From: DATJGR01 sp041739525
GTDB lineage: Bacteria; Pseudomonadota; Gammaproteobacteria; Pseudomonadales; Azotimanducaceae
Length of the DNA stretch: 64,000 bases
Reading direction: 5' to 3'
Assembly: GCA_041739525.1 (NCBI GenBank)
Contig: JBGSNQ010000009.1
Span: 85,909 to 149,908, forward strand
The notes under the pieces were generated by a model. That model was not told the origin of the DNA and ran no database searches. It worked only from the letters and a program-made list of their open reading frames with translations. The translations under genes were made by a program, and so were the position numbers. Shown piece after piece: positions 36,114 through 45,158 of this stretch. Position 1 is the first letter of the stretch, and each line of letters opens with the position of its first letter.

Positions 36114-36308
36114 CTAAGACTCGTTCTCGTCGCGTGTAGCAACGCTTATCGAGCCGTCTGATTCGACCGACGCGCTCAACGTGATCGGGCGACAGCACAC
36201 CGCGCAGTCTTCGATGTACTCCTGAAACTCGACGCTGCAATCGACGACCACTTCGATGCGTTCGCCGCAATACGGACAATCGACGTAGGTGCTTTCGGTG
36301 GAGTTCAA
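36114..36308 (-). CDS. CPXCG motif-containing small cysteine-rich protein
   Basis: 64 residues from a TTG start at 36308. The pattern DCPYCGERIEVVVDCSVEFQ, then YIEDCAVCCRPI is the typical pair of cysteine clusters of this uncharacterised gammaproteobacterial family, expected to bind one zinc. It lies eight bases after the stop of the DUF3617 gene, so probably in one unit with it. Confidence 0.75.
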   Translation of the reverse strand: MNSTESTYVDCPYCGERIEVVVDCSVEFQEYIEDCAVCCRPITLSASVESDGSISVATRDENES

Positions 36309-36315
36309 GACGCCG

Positions 36316-36864
36316 CTAGTCCCCGTCGTCCTCGGCACCACACTCTTTCGCCGCCCACTTCCCGGTGAACGTCATGTTCAGGCCGCTGGCGGCGCTGCCC
36401 TCGCCCTTTACGGCGTGCATCGATCCGGAGACCGATCGTGCGTTGTTCGCGACGAGTTCGACGCTACGCTCCGCCGGACCGGAATCGGTATCGCAATGCT
36501 CCGCCACCGTCCAACGCGAAGCCGTCTGCGTGTTCACCGTGCGCCGGCAACCTTCCTTGTGCGCGTCGTCGTCGCTTTCGAACGCGGTACCTTTTGCGAG
36601 GTCTTCGAGCGTGACGCACGTTTTCGACGTGCTGGTCTTCGTCTGGCCCTTGCGTTCCGCCCACTTCTTTTCCATTTCGGCGCGCTGCTCGGGCGTCAGT
36701 TTGGCGAGCACGGACGGTGGCGGCTCACCCTGTAACGAGTAACTGTAGGTCACCTCCCACAGCCCCGGCTCGATGTGCAGCGGTTCGGCCGCTACGCTCA
36801 TCGCTAGTCCGCACAGCGCCGCTGTCACAACTGCAAACACGGTTGCCTTGAATTCGAGGTGCAT
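36316..36864 (-). CDS. DUF3617-type periplasmic protein
   Basis: 182 residues with a signal peptide (FAVVTAALCGLAMSVAAE) and the DUF3617 opening IEPGLWEVTYSYS. Four cysteines (KTCVTLED, EGCRRTVN, AEHCDTDS, AKECGAED) fit a disulfide-bonded periplasmic protein. The function of the family is unknown. Divergent from the interrupted Sel1 gene at 36898. Confidence 0.8.
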   Translation of the reverse strand: MHLEFKATVFAVVTAALCGLAMSVAAEPLHIEPGLWEVTYSYSLQGEPPPSVLAKLTPEQRAEMEKKWAERKGQTKTSTSKTCVTLEDLAKGTAFESDDDAHKEGCRRTVNTQTASRWTVAEHCDTDSGPAERSVELVANNARSVSGSMHAVKGEGSAASGLNMTFTGKWAAKECGAEDDGD

Positions 36865-36897
36865 CGAGCGAGTCTCCCGTAACGTAGTATTCGTCGC

Positions 36898-38277
36898 GTG
36901 GTCGACACACACGCGCACCGCTACTGTATCCCGCTCGTCGCACCGCGGAAACGCAATCCGCGAAGCGCATTGCGCTGCTTCGTCGCCACGCTCTGGTGGT
37001 TGATCCTCGCGCCGGCATGGGGCGTTGAACCGGCAGATTCGGTTGCGCACGCCCTGCAGCAGATCGAGGCGAAGCGCTACGGTTTGGCGCGCAACTATCT
37101 CGATGTCGTGGTGACGGACATGCGCTTGAGCGGAGTGCAACGCGCGCGCGCCTACTACTACCGCGGTTATGCATTCCTGGCGGATGGTCTCTACGTTTCT
37201 GCAGCACAAGACTACGAGCGCGCGCTCGAACTCGACCCCGGCAATTCGACGGTACTCACCGAGTTGGGGCGCCTGTATGCGGACGGCGCAGGCGTCGACA
37301 AGAACCCGCAGACTGCCTTCAGGTTGTTCCTGAAAGCCGCGCGCGGCGGCAACGAGAAAGCCGGGCTCTATGTCGGCTACGCGTTGCTCGGCGGTGTCGG
37401 AGTCACCCGTGATGTTCCCAAGGCGCGCTACTGGCTGCGCGAAGCGGCGAATGCCGGACACGTCGATGCGCTCGTGCAACTCGCGCGCAGCTATCGTGCA
37501 CCGTTCAGCGACCCGCCGGATCTGGAGCGCGCGGTGCCGTGATACCAACAGGCGATCGATCAGGGATCGGTCGAAGCGCTAACGGCGCTCGGCTACGTGT
37601 ATCTCGGTGGAGAAACCGGCACACCGGACCTGAAGCGCGCGACTGAGTATTTCCGTCAGGCAGCGCAGCGCGATTCGCCGGCGGCTCAGACCGCACTCGG
37701 ATTCTTGAGTCTTACCAACCGACAGTACTCGGCTGCACGGCAGTGGTTCGAACGCGCAGCGGCGACGCGGCACGCCGAGGCATTCACCGGATTGGGCCGG
37801 CTGTACCTGGAAGGACTGGGGGTCACTGCGAACCGGGCGCGGGCGATCGAAAACTACGCCACCGGTGCCGCGCTGGGCGACGTGCAATCGCAATTGCGCC
37901 TCGCGGCACTCGACCTCGAGCCACCCGTTTCTCTGACGCGGACTGAATCGGCACTGCGCTGGTTGCGAATCGCGGCGAAGCAGGGCCATCCGCAAGGCCA
38001 CAACGGCTTGGCGTGGGTGCTCGCAACTACCCGATACGATCAGCTGCGCGATGCCGCCACGGCCGTCGCCGAGGCGAACCGCGCCATCACCCTTGCACGA
38101 ACCGCGAGCACGCTCGATACGCTTGCGGCTGCGTATGCCGCATCCGGCGACTTCGAAAAGGCGGTCGCCACACAGCGCGATGCGATCGCCGCGCTCGGCG
38201 AAGACGAGCAGCAATTGAGCAAGGCATTCGAGCAGCATCTCGATCGTTATCTGAAGGGAGAGCCCTGGCGCGAGTGA
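36898..38277 (+). pseudogene. TPR/Sel1-repeat protein split by one in-frame TGA
   Basis: The frame from GTG 36898 reads 214 codons with a hydrophobic signal-like segment (FVATLWWLILAPAWG), TPR and Sel1 repeats (YYYRGYAFLADGLYVSAAQD, LGRLYADGAGVDKNPQTAF), then hits TGA at 37540-37542 and continues in the same frame for another 245 codons with further Sel1 repeats (LGRLYLEGLGVTANRARA) to 38277. The residues around the stop (ERAVP-stop-YQQAIDQGS) are a Sel1 helix whose consensus has Trp at exactly that position, so one TGG-to-TGA change explains it. Either a recent pseudogene, a sequencing error, or two polypeptides. Sel1 proteins are usually envelope or signalling scaffolds. Confidence 0.75.
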
Positions 38278-38365
38278 TCGGGACACGTCTGCGGATTGCC
38301 GCGCAACCTTGGCCGGCTGAAGCCTTTCTGGTACAACACGTGCGTTTTTTCGCCAGGCTGTACGC

Positions 38366-38623
38366 ATGACTACCGATCGCCGACACATCGACCTCGTGTT
38401 GCGCGTCTTCAAAGAACTCGCTCCCGCCTGCGCCAACGGCGTCACGCCGGGCGCGGTGAACACGCGCCTGCGAGAACTCGGCGAGCCGATGGGTACCTGG
38501 GAGGTGCGCGGCGCATTCACGATGCTCGAACGGGATGGCGCGATCGTCATTGACGACCAGACCGGCGCCTGGCATCTCGCCGAAGACCGCGCCAAATCTC
38601 GGAAGCGGCTCGGTACCGCCTGA
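38366..38623 (+). CDS. Small protein with winged-helix-like look
   Basis: 85 residues from ATG 38366. The pattern LVLRVFKELAPACANGVTPG, then AFTMLERDGAIVIDDQTGAWH resembles a short winged helix with its wing. There is no signal or membrane segment. A family is not recognised. It is followed 28 bases later by the cytochrome b gene. Confidence 0.55.
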   Translation: MTTDRRHIDLVLRVFKELAPACANGVTPGAVNTRLRELGEPMGTWEVRGAFTMLERDGAIVIDDQTGAWHLAEDRAKSRKRLGTA

Positions 38624-38651
38624 TCGAAGCGCGCCGCCTGCTTTTATCTTT

Positions 38652-39302
38652 ATGGACAGCGCCGCTCCCGTTGTTCTGACCTGGGACTGGCCACATCGGT
38701 TGTGGCATTGGACCTTTGCCAGCTGCATCGGCGTTTCGCTGTACACCGGGCTCACCGCGGACGGCGACGTGATGGACCTGCACATCGCGAGCGGCATAAG
38801 CGTGATCGGACTGCTGTTGTTCCGGCTCGGCTGGGCGCTCTGGGGCACCGACTACGTTCGTATTCGCCAATATCAAACGTCGGCTACTGCGGTGTGGCAG
38901 CACTTGCGCGGCCGGCCGCGTCGCAACTTCGCGCATTCCGCGCCGGCCGCGGCGATGGCGCTCGCAATGTTCGGCGTCGTGATGGTGCAGGCGGTCTCGG
39001 GGTTGTTTTCGAGCGACGACATCCTCACCGACGGTCCCTATGCGCGGCTGCTGAGCAGCCGCGGCGTCGACTTAGCCACCGCGATTCACACGCGCCTGTT
39101 CTGGATCGTGCTCGCGTTGGTCGGCGTGCACGTCGTCGCGGTCGGCTGGTATGCCACGCGAAGCGACCCGATCGCGTTATCGATGCTGCACGGCCGTCAA
39201 CGGGTTGAACTGCCCGCGATCACCCGGCATCGCTGGCCGCACGCGGCCGCAACGATGTTTGGCGCGGCCACGCTCATCTGGCTGGCCGCGCGCTGGATCT
39301 GA
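38652..39302 (+). CDS. Cytochrome b561-type membrane protein
   Basis: 216 residues with about four membrane helices. It starts with the WDWPHRLWHWTFASCIG segment typical of bacterial b-type cytochromes that carry electrons for periplasmic c-type cytochromes, and has further histidines in DLHIAS, IHTRLFW and GVHVVAVGW that can ligate two haems. It converges with the cytochrome c' gene, with only three bases between the stops, so they are a likely functional pair read from opposite strands. Confidence 0.82.
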   Translation: MDSAAPVVLTWDWPHRLWHWTFASCIGVSLYTGLTADGDVMDLHIASGISVIGLLLFRLGWALWGTDYVRIRQYQTSATAVWQHLRGRPRRNFAHSAPAAAMALAMFGVVMVQAVSGLFSSDDILTDGPYARLLSSRGVDLATAIHTRLFWIVLALVGVHVVAVGWYATRSDPIALSMLHGRQRVELPAITRHRWPHAAATMFGAATLIWLAARWI

Positions 39303-39305
39303 TCC

Positions 39306-39731
39306 CTACTCTTTCTTGAACGTGTCGTGGCAACTTTTGCAGGATTTGCCGAGCGCGCCGAGCGCCGCACCGAACTTCGACATGTCACCGCTTTTCACGA
39401 TTGCGTCGAGATCGTCCGCCGCGGTCTGAAACGCGGTCAGGCGTTCCTTGAACGCGGTGGGATCTTCCCAGATCTTCGGCAGCGCATCGGTGTCGCCGTC
39501 CTTCGTGTCGGCACCGAACACGTCCGGCGCGATGTGCGACAAACCGGCGAGAGCGGCGGTGTGCACCGGGATGTGAGCCTTTTGGTCGACCTCGCCCTTC
39601 GCGATCGCACCGAGCGCTTGCATGTGGCCGCCGACTGCATCCATCACGTGCTTCCGGTAGTCGATCGCATTCTGGTCCGCTGCCGCAGATACCGCCAACG
39701 CCGCTGCAATGATCCCTATCAAAATCCGCAT
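39306..39731 (-). CDS. Class II cytochrome c (c'-type)
   Basis: 141 residues, signal peptide (MRILIGIIAAALAVSAAA) plus a four-helix bundle with the haem site at the extreme C-terminus (SCKSCHDTFKKE). Position of the CXXCH near the end defines the cytochrome c' / c-556 class. It is periplasmic and a probable electron carrier or NO-binding protein. ATG 39731 has GGAG upstream. Confidence 0.88.
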   Translation of the reverse strand: MRILIGIIAAALAVSAAADQNAIDYRKHVMDAVGGHMQALGAIAKGEVDQKAHIPVHTAALAGLSHIAPDVFGADTKDGDTDALPKIWEDPTAFKERLTAFQTAADDLDAIVKSGDMSKFGAALGALGKSCKSCHDTFKKE

Positions 39732-39835
39732 GCTGTCTCCGCCTGGTTGGTTTTGTTGTCGAGTTCCGGCTGAAGCTTACGGAATGCACGGATCGAAAAG
39801 AAACCTAAATTTACTTTGTGTATCTCTTTCAGATA

Positions 39836-39865
39836 GATATAGTAAGCACCTCCTTGCAGTATCAA
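39836..39865 (-). promoter_or_regulatory. Probable sigma-70 promoter for the cytochrome c gene
   Basis: On the minus strand TTGATA is followed after 18 bases by TATATC, in the only AT-rich stretch of this region, about 105 bases before the cytochrome ATG. The rest of 39732-40009 shows no gene. Confidence 0.45.
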
Positions 39866-40009
39866 GAATTACACGGAAGTGATTGATCGTTCAGAAAGTA
39901 GGCTGATCAGCCAGGATCGCGTCAACCGTCACCGCCGCGAGCGGACGACTCCCCCGCCGAACCGGATGCCGCAACGCTCGCCCCGCAAGACGACCGGCCT
40001 GATCGCCGA

Positions 40010-40948
40010 TCAGTAGATCTGGTCCGGCTTCAGATTGAAGCGGCGCATCAACTCGGTTCGAACCCTGTCGAAAGCTTCGGCATCGTTGTCGCGCAACGCG
40101 TCTAGGTCGCGCTTCACGTTGCCCAGGCCTTGATCGATGACGACCTCTACGCGTCGGTTCTTCACACGCCCCTCTGGTGCATTGTTGGGAACTAGCGGAC
40201 GCGAGTCGGCGTAGCCCGCGACTGTGAAGCGCCGTTGGTCCAGCGAGCCGTCTTCGAAAAGTCCGTGTGCAACGCTGATTGCTCGCGAGGTAGACAGCTC
40301 GAGATTCGAGTGAAACGCAGCCGTCGTAATCGGCACATCGTCGGTATGACCCTCGACCGCAATCTGACCCTGCGCGTCTTTCAGCACGCCGCGAATTATC
40401 TTCAACACTGGTTTGAAATCCTTCGTTAGCGACGCTGAGCCTGACGCAAACGTACCGTGCTCTTTTACGCGCAAGACGATACGACGGCCATTCGTCTCCA
40501 CTTCCAGCACACCCGCCGCAATCTCTTTCGATAGCGCAGTGGCCAGCATGACCGCATCGTGTTCGGTTTCGCCGACCAGCGTTGCCACGCTGTCGACGAT
40601 GTGCTGCTCCGCCTCTCGATCCACCTCCGGTGCCTGCGCGTCGGCTTGGTTCGGCACCACGCATGCAGCTGGAGTGCTCGGCGGAGAAGCAATCGGTTCC
40701 ATCGGCGTTTGCGCCTTCACGAATCCGTTGGTTAAGGAGCTGTCGAAGTGCATCTGCGCTTGCACTCCGAAGGCGCCGCGCATCGTCTCCGCAATGCGCT
40801 TGTACTTCTCGACGTCCATGGACGAGAAAGACAGAAGCAATACGAAGAAGCACATCAACAACGCCATCAGATCGGCGAACGTGACGATCCAGCCGGGGGC
40901 ACGCTCCTCTATCGGCGGAACTTCGTCCATGTAGTCTTCGAGTGGCAC
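40010..40948 (-). CDS. motB: Flagellar motor stator protein MotB/PomB
   Basis: 312 residues. After a short cytoplasmic N-terminus comes one membrane helix (VTFADLMALLMCFFVLLLSF) with the essential ion-binding Asp in TFADL, and a C-terminal OmpA/peptidoglycan-binding domain (IAVEGHTDDVPIT, GYADSRPLVPNN, GRVKNRRVEVVID). It anchors the stator to the cell wall. The start may be GTG 40948 or ATG 40930; both are close to the motA stop (four-base gap for the first). Paired with motA; no other flagellar gene is nearby. Confidence 0.92.
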   Translation of the reverse strand: MPLEDYMDEVPPIEERAPGWIVTFADLMALLMCFFVLLLSFSSMDVEKYKRIAETMRGAFGVQAQMHFDSSLTNGFVKAQTPMEPIASPPSTPAACVVPNQADAQAPEVDREAEQHIVDSVATLVGETEHDAVMLATALSKEIAAGVLEVETNGRRIVLRVKEHGTFASGSASLTKDFKPVLKIIRGVLKDAQGQIAVEGHTDDVPITTAAFHSNLELSTSRAISVAHGLFEDGSLDQRRFTVAGYADSRPLVPNNAPEGRVKNRRVEVVIDQGLGNVKRDLDALRDNDAEAFDRVRTELMRRFNLKPDQIY

Positions 40949-40951
40949 GAG

Positions 40952-41707
40952 CTATGCGCCGTTGTCGCGCTTGGAATCAGGCAAATACGCTTTCAGCATC
41001 GAGCGGACCACGCGCGGATTCTGGCCCGCCTGTATGGCGAGAAGAGCGTCGATGATCATCGCCTTCACGCGACCTTCTTCGACGCGGCGCAGCGTGAGCT
41101 TGTCGGCAATCGGCAGCGCAATCATGTTGGCCAGCACTACGCCATAGAGGGTCGTCAGCAACGCGACGCCCATCGCAGGACCGATTCTTTTCGGATCGTC
41201 CATGTTGCCGAGCATCGCTACCAGCCCGACCAGCGTTCCGATCATGCCCATCGCAGGGCTGACGTCGCCGAGCGCCTTGAAGATCTTCGCGCCCCACTCG
41301 TGTCGCTCGGCCGTTTGCCGAAGCTCTTTCGAAAGCAGCGTGCGCACCATGTCCACATCGTGGCCATCGACGAGCAGCTGTACGCCCCGGTCCAGAAATT
41401 CGTTCGAGAACTTCCGACCTTCCAACGACAGCAATCCGCCTTTGCGCGCCGCGTCCGCGATCTGCACTACTTCGTCAATCAGTTCCTGCGGCTTCACGTG
41501 CTCGAAACTGAACGCCTTCAACGCCACGCGGATCGCGCCCAGAAACTGACCGACGCTGAATTTGATCAGTACCACGAAGATCGAACCGACGAACACGATC
41601 AACACCGACGGCACGTCGAAGTACATGCCGGCGGAGCCGCCCATCAGCATGGCGGTCAGCACGATGCCCAACGCGCCGACGAGGCCCAACAGTGTTGCGA
41701 GATCCAT
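40952..41707 (-). CDS. motA: Flagellar motor stator protein MotA/PomA
   Basis: 251 residues with four membrane helices and the cytoplasmic loop between helices 2 and 3. The segments MDLATLLGLVGALGIVLTAM, KALGDVSPAMGMIGTLVGLV and ALLTTLYGVVLANMIALPIA are close to the PomA subgroup, which often uses sodium. With MotB it converts ion flow to rotation. Read divergently from xseB. Confidence 0.93.
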   Translation of the reverse strand: MDLATLLGLVGALGIVLTAMLMGGSAGMYFDVPSVLIVFVGSIFVVLIKFSVGQFLGAIRVALKAFSFEHVKPQELIDEVVQIADAARKGGLLSLEGRKFSNEFLDRGVQLLVDGHDVDMVRTLLSKELRQTAERHEWGAKIFKALGDVSPAMGMIGTLVGLVAMLGNMDDPKRIGPAMGVALLTTLYGVVLANMIALPIADKLTLRRVEEGRVKAMIIDALLAIQAGQNPRVVRSMLKAYLPDSKRDNGA

Positions 41708-41826
41708 CCGTGAATCGAAACCTTCCGACCCAAACGTGGCCTTCGAAGTCTAGTAGGAGATTCGCAATCCGCCTGGTTCCGGCCCTGTCGTTGACCGCAG
41801 CCAACGGGCGCGGTTAACGTCGCGCC

Positions 41827-42081
41827 ATGGCTACCGAACCAACGCTGAATTTCGAAGCTGCGCTCGAAGAACTCGAGCAATTGGTCGAGCGCATGGAAAC
41901 CGGCGATCTCTCGCTCGAGGAATCGCTGAAAGCGTTCGAGCGCGGCGTCGCGCTCACGCGGGATTGTCAGAAAGCGCTGCAGGCCGCGGAGTTGCGCGTT
42001 CAGGCTCTCACCGAAACCGAGGAAGGGCTCGCGCTCGAGGACGTCGATGCCGACGAATTCGAGCACGACGATGACGTCTGA
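41827..42081 (+). CDS. xseB: Exodeoxyribonuclease VII small subunit
   Basis: 84 residues, normal size, with the family pattern NFEAALEELEQLVERMETGD and LSLEESLKAFERGVALTRDC. It activates XseA, the large subunit, which is elsewhere. The stop overlaps the next gene (ispA) by 11 bases, the usual gammaproteobacterial order. Confidence 0.95.
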   Translation: MATEPTLNFEAALEELEQLVERMETGDLSLEESLKAFERGVALTRDCQKALQAAELRVQALTETEEGLALEDVDADEFEHDDDV

Positions 42082-42955
42082 CTCGACGCTGCTCGCCCAC
42101 TACCTCGAACTGATCGAATCCGATCTGGTTGCGCGCATGGCGCTTAAGAGCGACCTCGCACCGCGCCTGGTCGAAGCGATGCAATACGCGACTCTCGGCG
42201 GCGGCAAACGGATTCGCCCTTTGTTGACGTGCGCAACGGCCGCGAGCCTCGGCACCGATCCTGCGCGCGCACTCGCGCCGGCGTGTGCAATAGAGCTGAT
42301 ACACGCTTACTCGCTGGTTCACGACGACCTGCCCGCGATGGATGACGACGAACTTCGGCGCGGCCGGCCTACCGTGCACATCGTGTTCGGCGAGGCGGTC
42401 GCAATTCTGGCGGGCGATGCGTTACAGGCGCTCGCGTTCGAAACGATCGGTGGCGACGAGACGCTGACGTTCGACGCGCGCGTCGCGATGATCGAATTGC
42501 TTGCGCGAGCGGCCGGCTGGAGCGGCATGGTCGGCGGACAGACGTTCGACATGGATGCGACCGGGCGGGTCCTGTCGGTGGCCGCACTCGAATCGATGCA
42601 TCGCGCGAAGACCGGTGCGCTGCTGATAACGGCCGTCGAACTCGGCGCGATCGTAGCAGGCGCGGATGCGAACACACGCGTAGGTCTGCGCGAATTCGGC
42701 GCTTCGGTCGGCCTCGCATTTCAGGTGGTGGACGATCTGCTCGATGTCACCGGAACGACGCAACACATCGGCAAACGTGCGGGTGCGGACGCGGCGCTGG
42801 GAAAGAACACGTTTCCCGGCTTACTCGGCCTCGATGAGACGCGAAAACGCGCTGCGGTATTGCATCGGCAAGCGGTGGATGCGCTGCATCGCGTCGGAAT
42901 CGAATCGGGGCCGCTGCATGCAATCGCGAGGAAAATCGTCGAACGTACGTACTAG
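42071..42955 (+). CDS. ispA: Farnesyl diphosphate synthase
   Basis: 294 residues. It condenses DMAPP/GPP with IPP to farnesyl diphosphate for quinone and undecaprenyl lipid synthesis. The two aspartate-rich motifs are DDLPAMDDD (first) and VDDLLD (second); ATLGGGKRIRPLL carries the IPP-binding Arg/Lys. I start at ATG 42071 overlapping xseB; an in-frame ATG at 42047 is longer and less likely. The dxs gene that often follows in this group is missing. Confidence 0.94.
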   Translation: MTSDSTLLAHYLELIESDLVARMALKSDLAPRLVEAMQYATLGGGKRIRPLLTCATAASLGTDPARALAPACAIELIHAYSLVHDDLPAMDDDELRRGRPTVHIVFGEAVAILAGDALQALAFETIGGDETLTFDARVAMIELLARAAGWSGMVGGQTFDMDATGRVLSVAALESMHRAKTGALLITAVELGAIVAGADANTRVGLREFGASVGLAFQVVDDLLDVTGTTQHIGKRAGADAALGKNTFPGLLGLDETRKRAAVLHRQAVDALHRVGIESGPLHAIARKIVERTY

Positions 42956-42970
42956 CGTGTGCGTGCGAAC

Positions 42971-43645
42971 TCAGTAGAGCTGTTTCAATACCAGCACGCC
43001 AGCCTGTTGATCCATCTTCACCTTGCGCAGGAACGACATCCCCAACAGCACTTCGAGGGGGTAGTCGCCGGGAATGACGGCAGCGCGAACGTGATGCGTC
43101 TGTATTCCGCCGATCGTCAGCGTATCGAGGTCGACGAGATACGATTCCACCTGACCTTGGGCCGTGACTACGGAAGCGCGCTCCGGAGATTCGGCGAACG
43201 GGATGCCCATCTGTTTCGCGGTGCGTTCGCTGATCGCAACCAGCGACGCTCCCGTGTCCACCAGGAAATCGGCCATGTGGCCGTTGATGGAGCCGCGCGC
43301 CCGGTACTGGCCTATGTCATCCGGGGCAATCGACAAGCTCGTATTGGTCGGCGCCTGGAACGTTCCACCGACGCGATCGCTCAGCGTCAGCCTGTACGTT
43401 TCGCCCTTGTAGCTGACCACCGCGTGCTGCGCGTCGGATTCCACGAGCGTTACACCCTCGGCCGAGGTCTGGCCCACTGTGAGATATTGTTCTTTACCCA
43501 ACACGCGAATCATGGCGCGGTCCTTGAACAGACCAACTGCCTCGACCGGCGCACTTCCCGCCGAAGCCGACAGCACAACAGAAGTCAGCAGCGCAAACAG
43601 CGCCAAACGGCTTCTCGAGGTGGATCCAAACGTTGCACGGTGCAT
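42971..43645 (-). CDS. Retropepsin-like aspartic protease
   Basis: 224 residues. A signal/anchor segment (LALFALLTSVVLSASAG), a short middle domain, then a retropepsin unit with the active site FLVDTGASLVAISE and the flap/hydrophobic part GGIQTHHVRAAVI and LLGMSFLRK. This is the clan AA family with DTGA (TIGR02281-like), single-domain enzymes that should dimerise and act in the periplasm. ATG 43645 has GGAG seven bases upstream. Confidence 0.85.
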   Translation of the reverse strand: MHRATFGSTSRSRLALFALLTSVVLSASAGSAPVEAVGLFKDRAMIRVLGKEQYLTVGQTSAEGVTLVESDAQHAVVSYKGETYRLTLSDRVGGTFQAPTNTSLSIAPDDIGQYRARGSINGHMADFLVDTGASLVAISERTAKQMGIPFAESPERASVVTAQGQVESYLVDLDTLTIGGIQTHHVRAAVIPGDYPLEVLLGMSFLRKVKMDQQAGVLVLKQLY

Positions 43646-43705
43646 GCGAAGACTCCGCGATATGTCCGGAATCATACGTCCGCGCGCGGATACATCTGTA
43701 CGCGA

Positions 43706-44164
43706 TTAGGTAGCGAGCGCCACGACTGAGATATGCAGCACAACCGCGGCGAGAACTCCGGCGAAGACATCATCGAGCACCACGCCCAAACCGCCCGAGA
43801 GTCGCCGGTCGGCCCACGATACCGGCCACGGCTTTGCGATATCGAACGCGCGAAACAGCACGAAGCCGACGGCAACCCAAAGCAACGATTTCGGCGCCGC
43901 CACGAGCGCAATCCATTGCCCGATGAACTCGTCCAGCACGAATGCCGACGCATCACCGACACCGGCCGCACGACACGCGCGATCGACGACCCACACCGAG
44001 ATTGCCGTGGCGACCACGACGAATGCGAGTTGCTGGACGAGCGTCAAGTCTGCGAGCAGGAACCACCAGATGGGGAGCGCCAGCAGACTCCCGACCGTGC
44101 CGGGTGCATACGGTGCGAGTCCGCTGCCGAGGCCCGTCGCCAGCAGCACGAACGGATTCTTCAA
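43706..44164 (-). CDS. pgpA: Phosphatidylglycerophosphatase A
   Basis: Removes phosphate from phosphatidylglycerol phosphate at the inner membrane. Motifs: LATGLGSGLAPYAPGTVGSL and DEFIGQWIAL, with several hydrophobic helices. The start is unclear. A TTG at 44164 gives 152 residues but has no good ribosome site. A perfect GGAGG (44224-44228) sits eight bases before an ATT codon at 44215, which would give 169 residues and overlap thiL by 11 bases; E. coli PgpA has a leader of that length. An ATG exists only at 44284, deep inside thiL. Confidence 0.85.
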   Translation of the reverse strand: MKNPFVLLATGLGSGLAPYAPGTVGSLLALPIWWFLLADLTLVQQLAFVVVATAISVWVVDRACRAAGVGDASAFVLDEFIGQWIALVAAPKSLLWVAVGFVLFRAFDIAKPWPVSWADRRLSGGLGVVLDDVFAGVLAAVVLHISVVALAT

Positions 44165-44204
44165 GTCGCCCGACGAGATCCGACCTTTCGGCGCGCCCTT
44201 CGGA

Positions 44205-45158
44205 TCAGCGGAAATGACGGAATCCTCCGCGCGGTAGCGGCACCGCCCGCCCGCTCGAGTGCAGCGACACACCGCGGCCCGCATCGATGCGGCCGATCAC
44301 CGAAACGCGTTCCGGTAATCCGCCGAGGCGTGAGCGATTCTTCGGCGCTATCGTGAAACACAGTTCGTAGTCGTCGCCGCCCGAGGTGGCGTGCGTCGCG
44401 CTGCTACCCGGCGCGCGTGGAACCGCATCGAGATCGATTACACCGGCCACGCCGCTGGCTGCGCAGATATGGTCGAGATCGGCTACCAATCCATCCGACA
44501 CATCGATCGCCGCGGTGGCGATGCCGTGCAACGCGCGTCCCAGTGCGATACGCGGTTCCGGAAGGTAGTAGCGCCGCAGCAGATAGTTCGGGTCGTTCTC
44601 CGTTGCCGCGAGCAATGTTGCGTAAGGCGGCGGCGTTGCGAGATCGGCGCGTTCCAGGGCCGCGGCCGCGCCGCCCAGAAGCCCGCTGACGCAAACCAGA
44701 TCGTTTTCGCGCGCGCCGCTGCGCACGAGCGCTTCGCCGGCAGTGCAATGCCCATGTACGCTAACGGAAATATTGAGGGGACCGCGCGCCAGATTACCGC
44801 CAGCTATTTTCACGCCGAAGCGCGCCGCTGCCGCTGCCACTCCTCGTGCGAACGTTTCGAGCCATTCGGCCGATCCATCCGGCAGCGTTAACGCGATCAA
44901 CGCGTAGTCGGGTTCCGCACCCATCGCCGCCAGATCGGACACGCTGACGCCGAGTGCACGGAAGCCGACCAGGTCCGCCGGCGCCGCCGCGGGAAAGTGC
45001 ACGTCGGCCACGAGCGTGTCGATGGAGCTGACGACGACCGAATTCGAGGGCAATTGCACCAGCGACGCGTCATCGCCCGGGCCTAACAGGATTGAGGGGC
45101 CACGAGCGGTATCGCCGAGGGTTTCGATCAGCCGGTCGATGAGCTCGAATTCATCCAT
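44205..45158 (-). CDS. thiL: Thiamine-monophosphate kinase
   Basis: 317 residues. Phosphorylates thiamine phosphate to thiamine diphosphate. Recognised from LLGPGDDASLVQLPSNSVVVSS, DTLVADVHFP and KIAGGNLARGP, with ATAAIDVSDGLVADLDH in the second half. ATG 45158 overlaps the nusB stop by eight bases, the usual arrangement. Confidence 0.95.
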   Translation of the reverse strand: MDEFELIDRLIETLGDTARGPSILLGPGDDASLVQLPSNSVVVSSIDTLVADVHFPAAAPADLVGFRALGVSVSDLAAMGAEPDYALIALTLPDGSAEWLETFARGVAAAAARFGVKIAGGNLARGPLNISVSVHGHCTAGEALVRSGARENDLVCVSGLLGGAAAALERADLATPPPYATLLAATENDPNYLLRRYYLPEPRIALGRALHGIATAAIDVSDGLVADLDHICAASGVAGVIDLDAVPRAPGSSATHATSGGDDYELCFTIAPKNRSRLGGLPERVSVIGRIDAGRGVSLHSSGRAVPLPRGGFRHFR

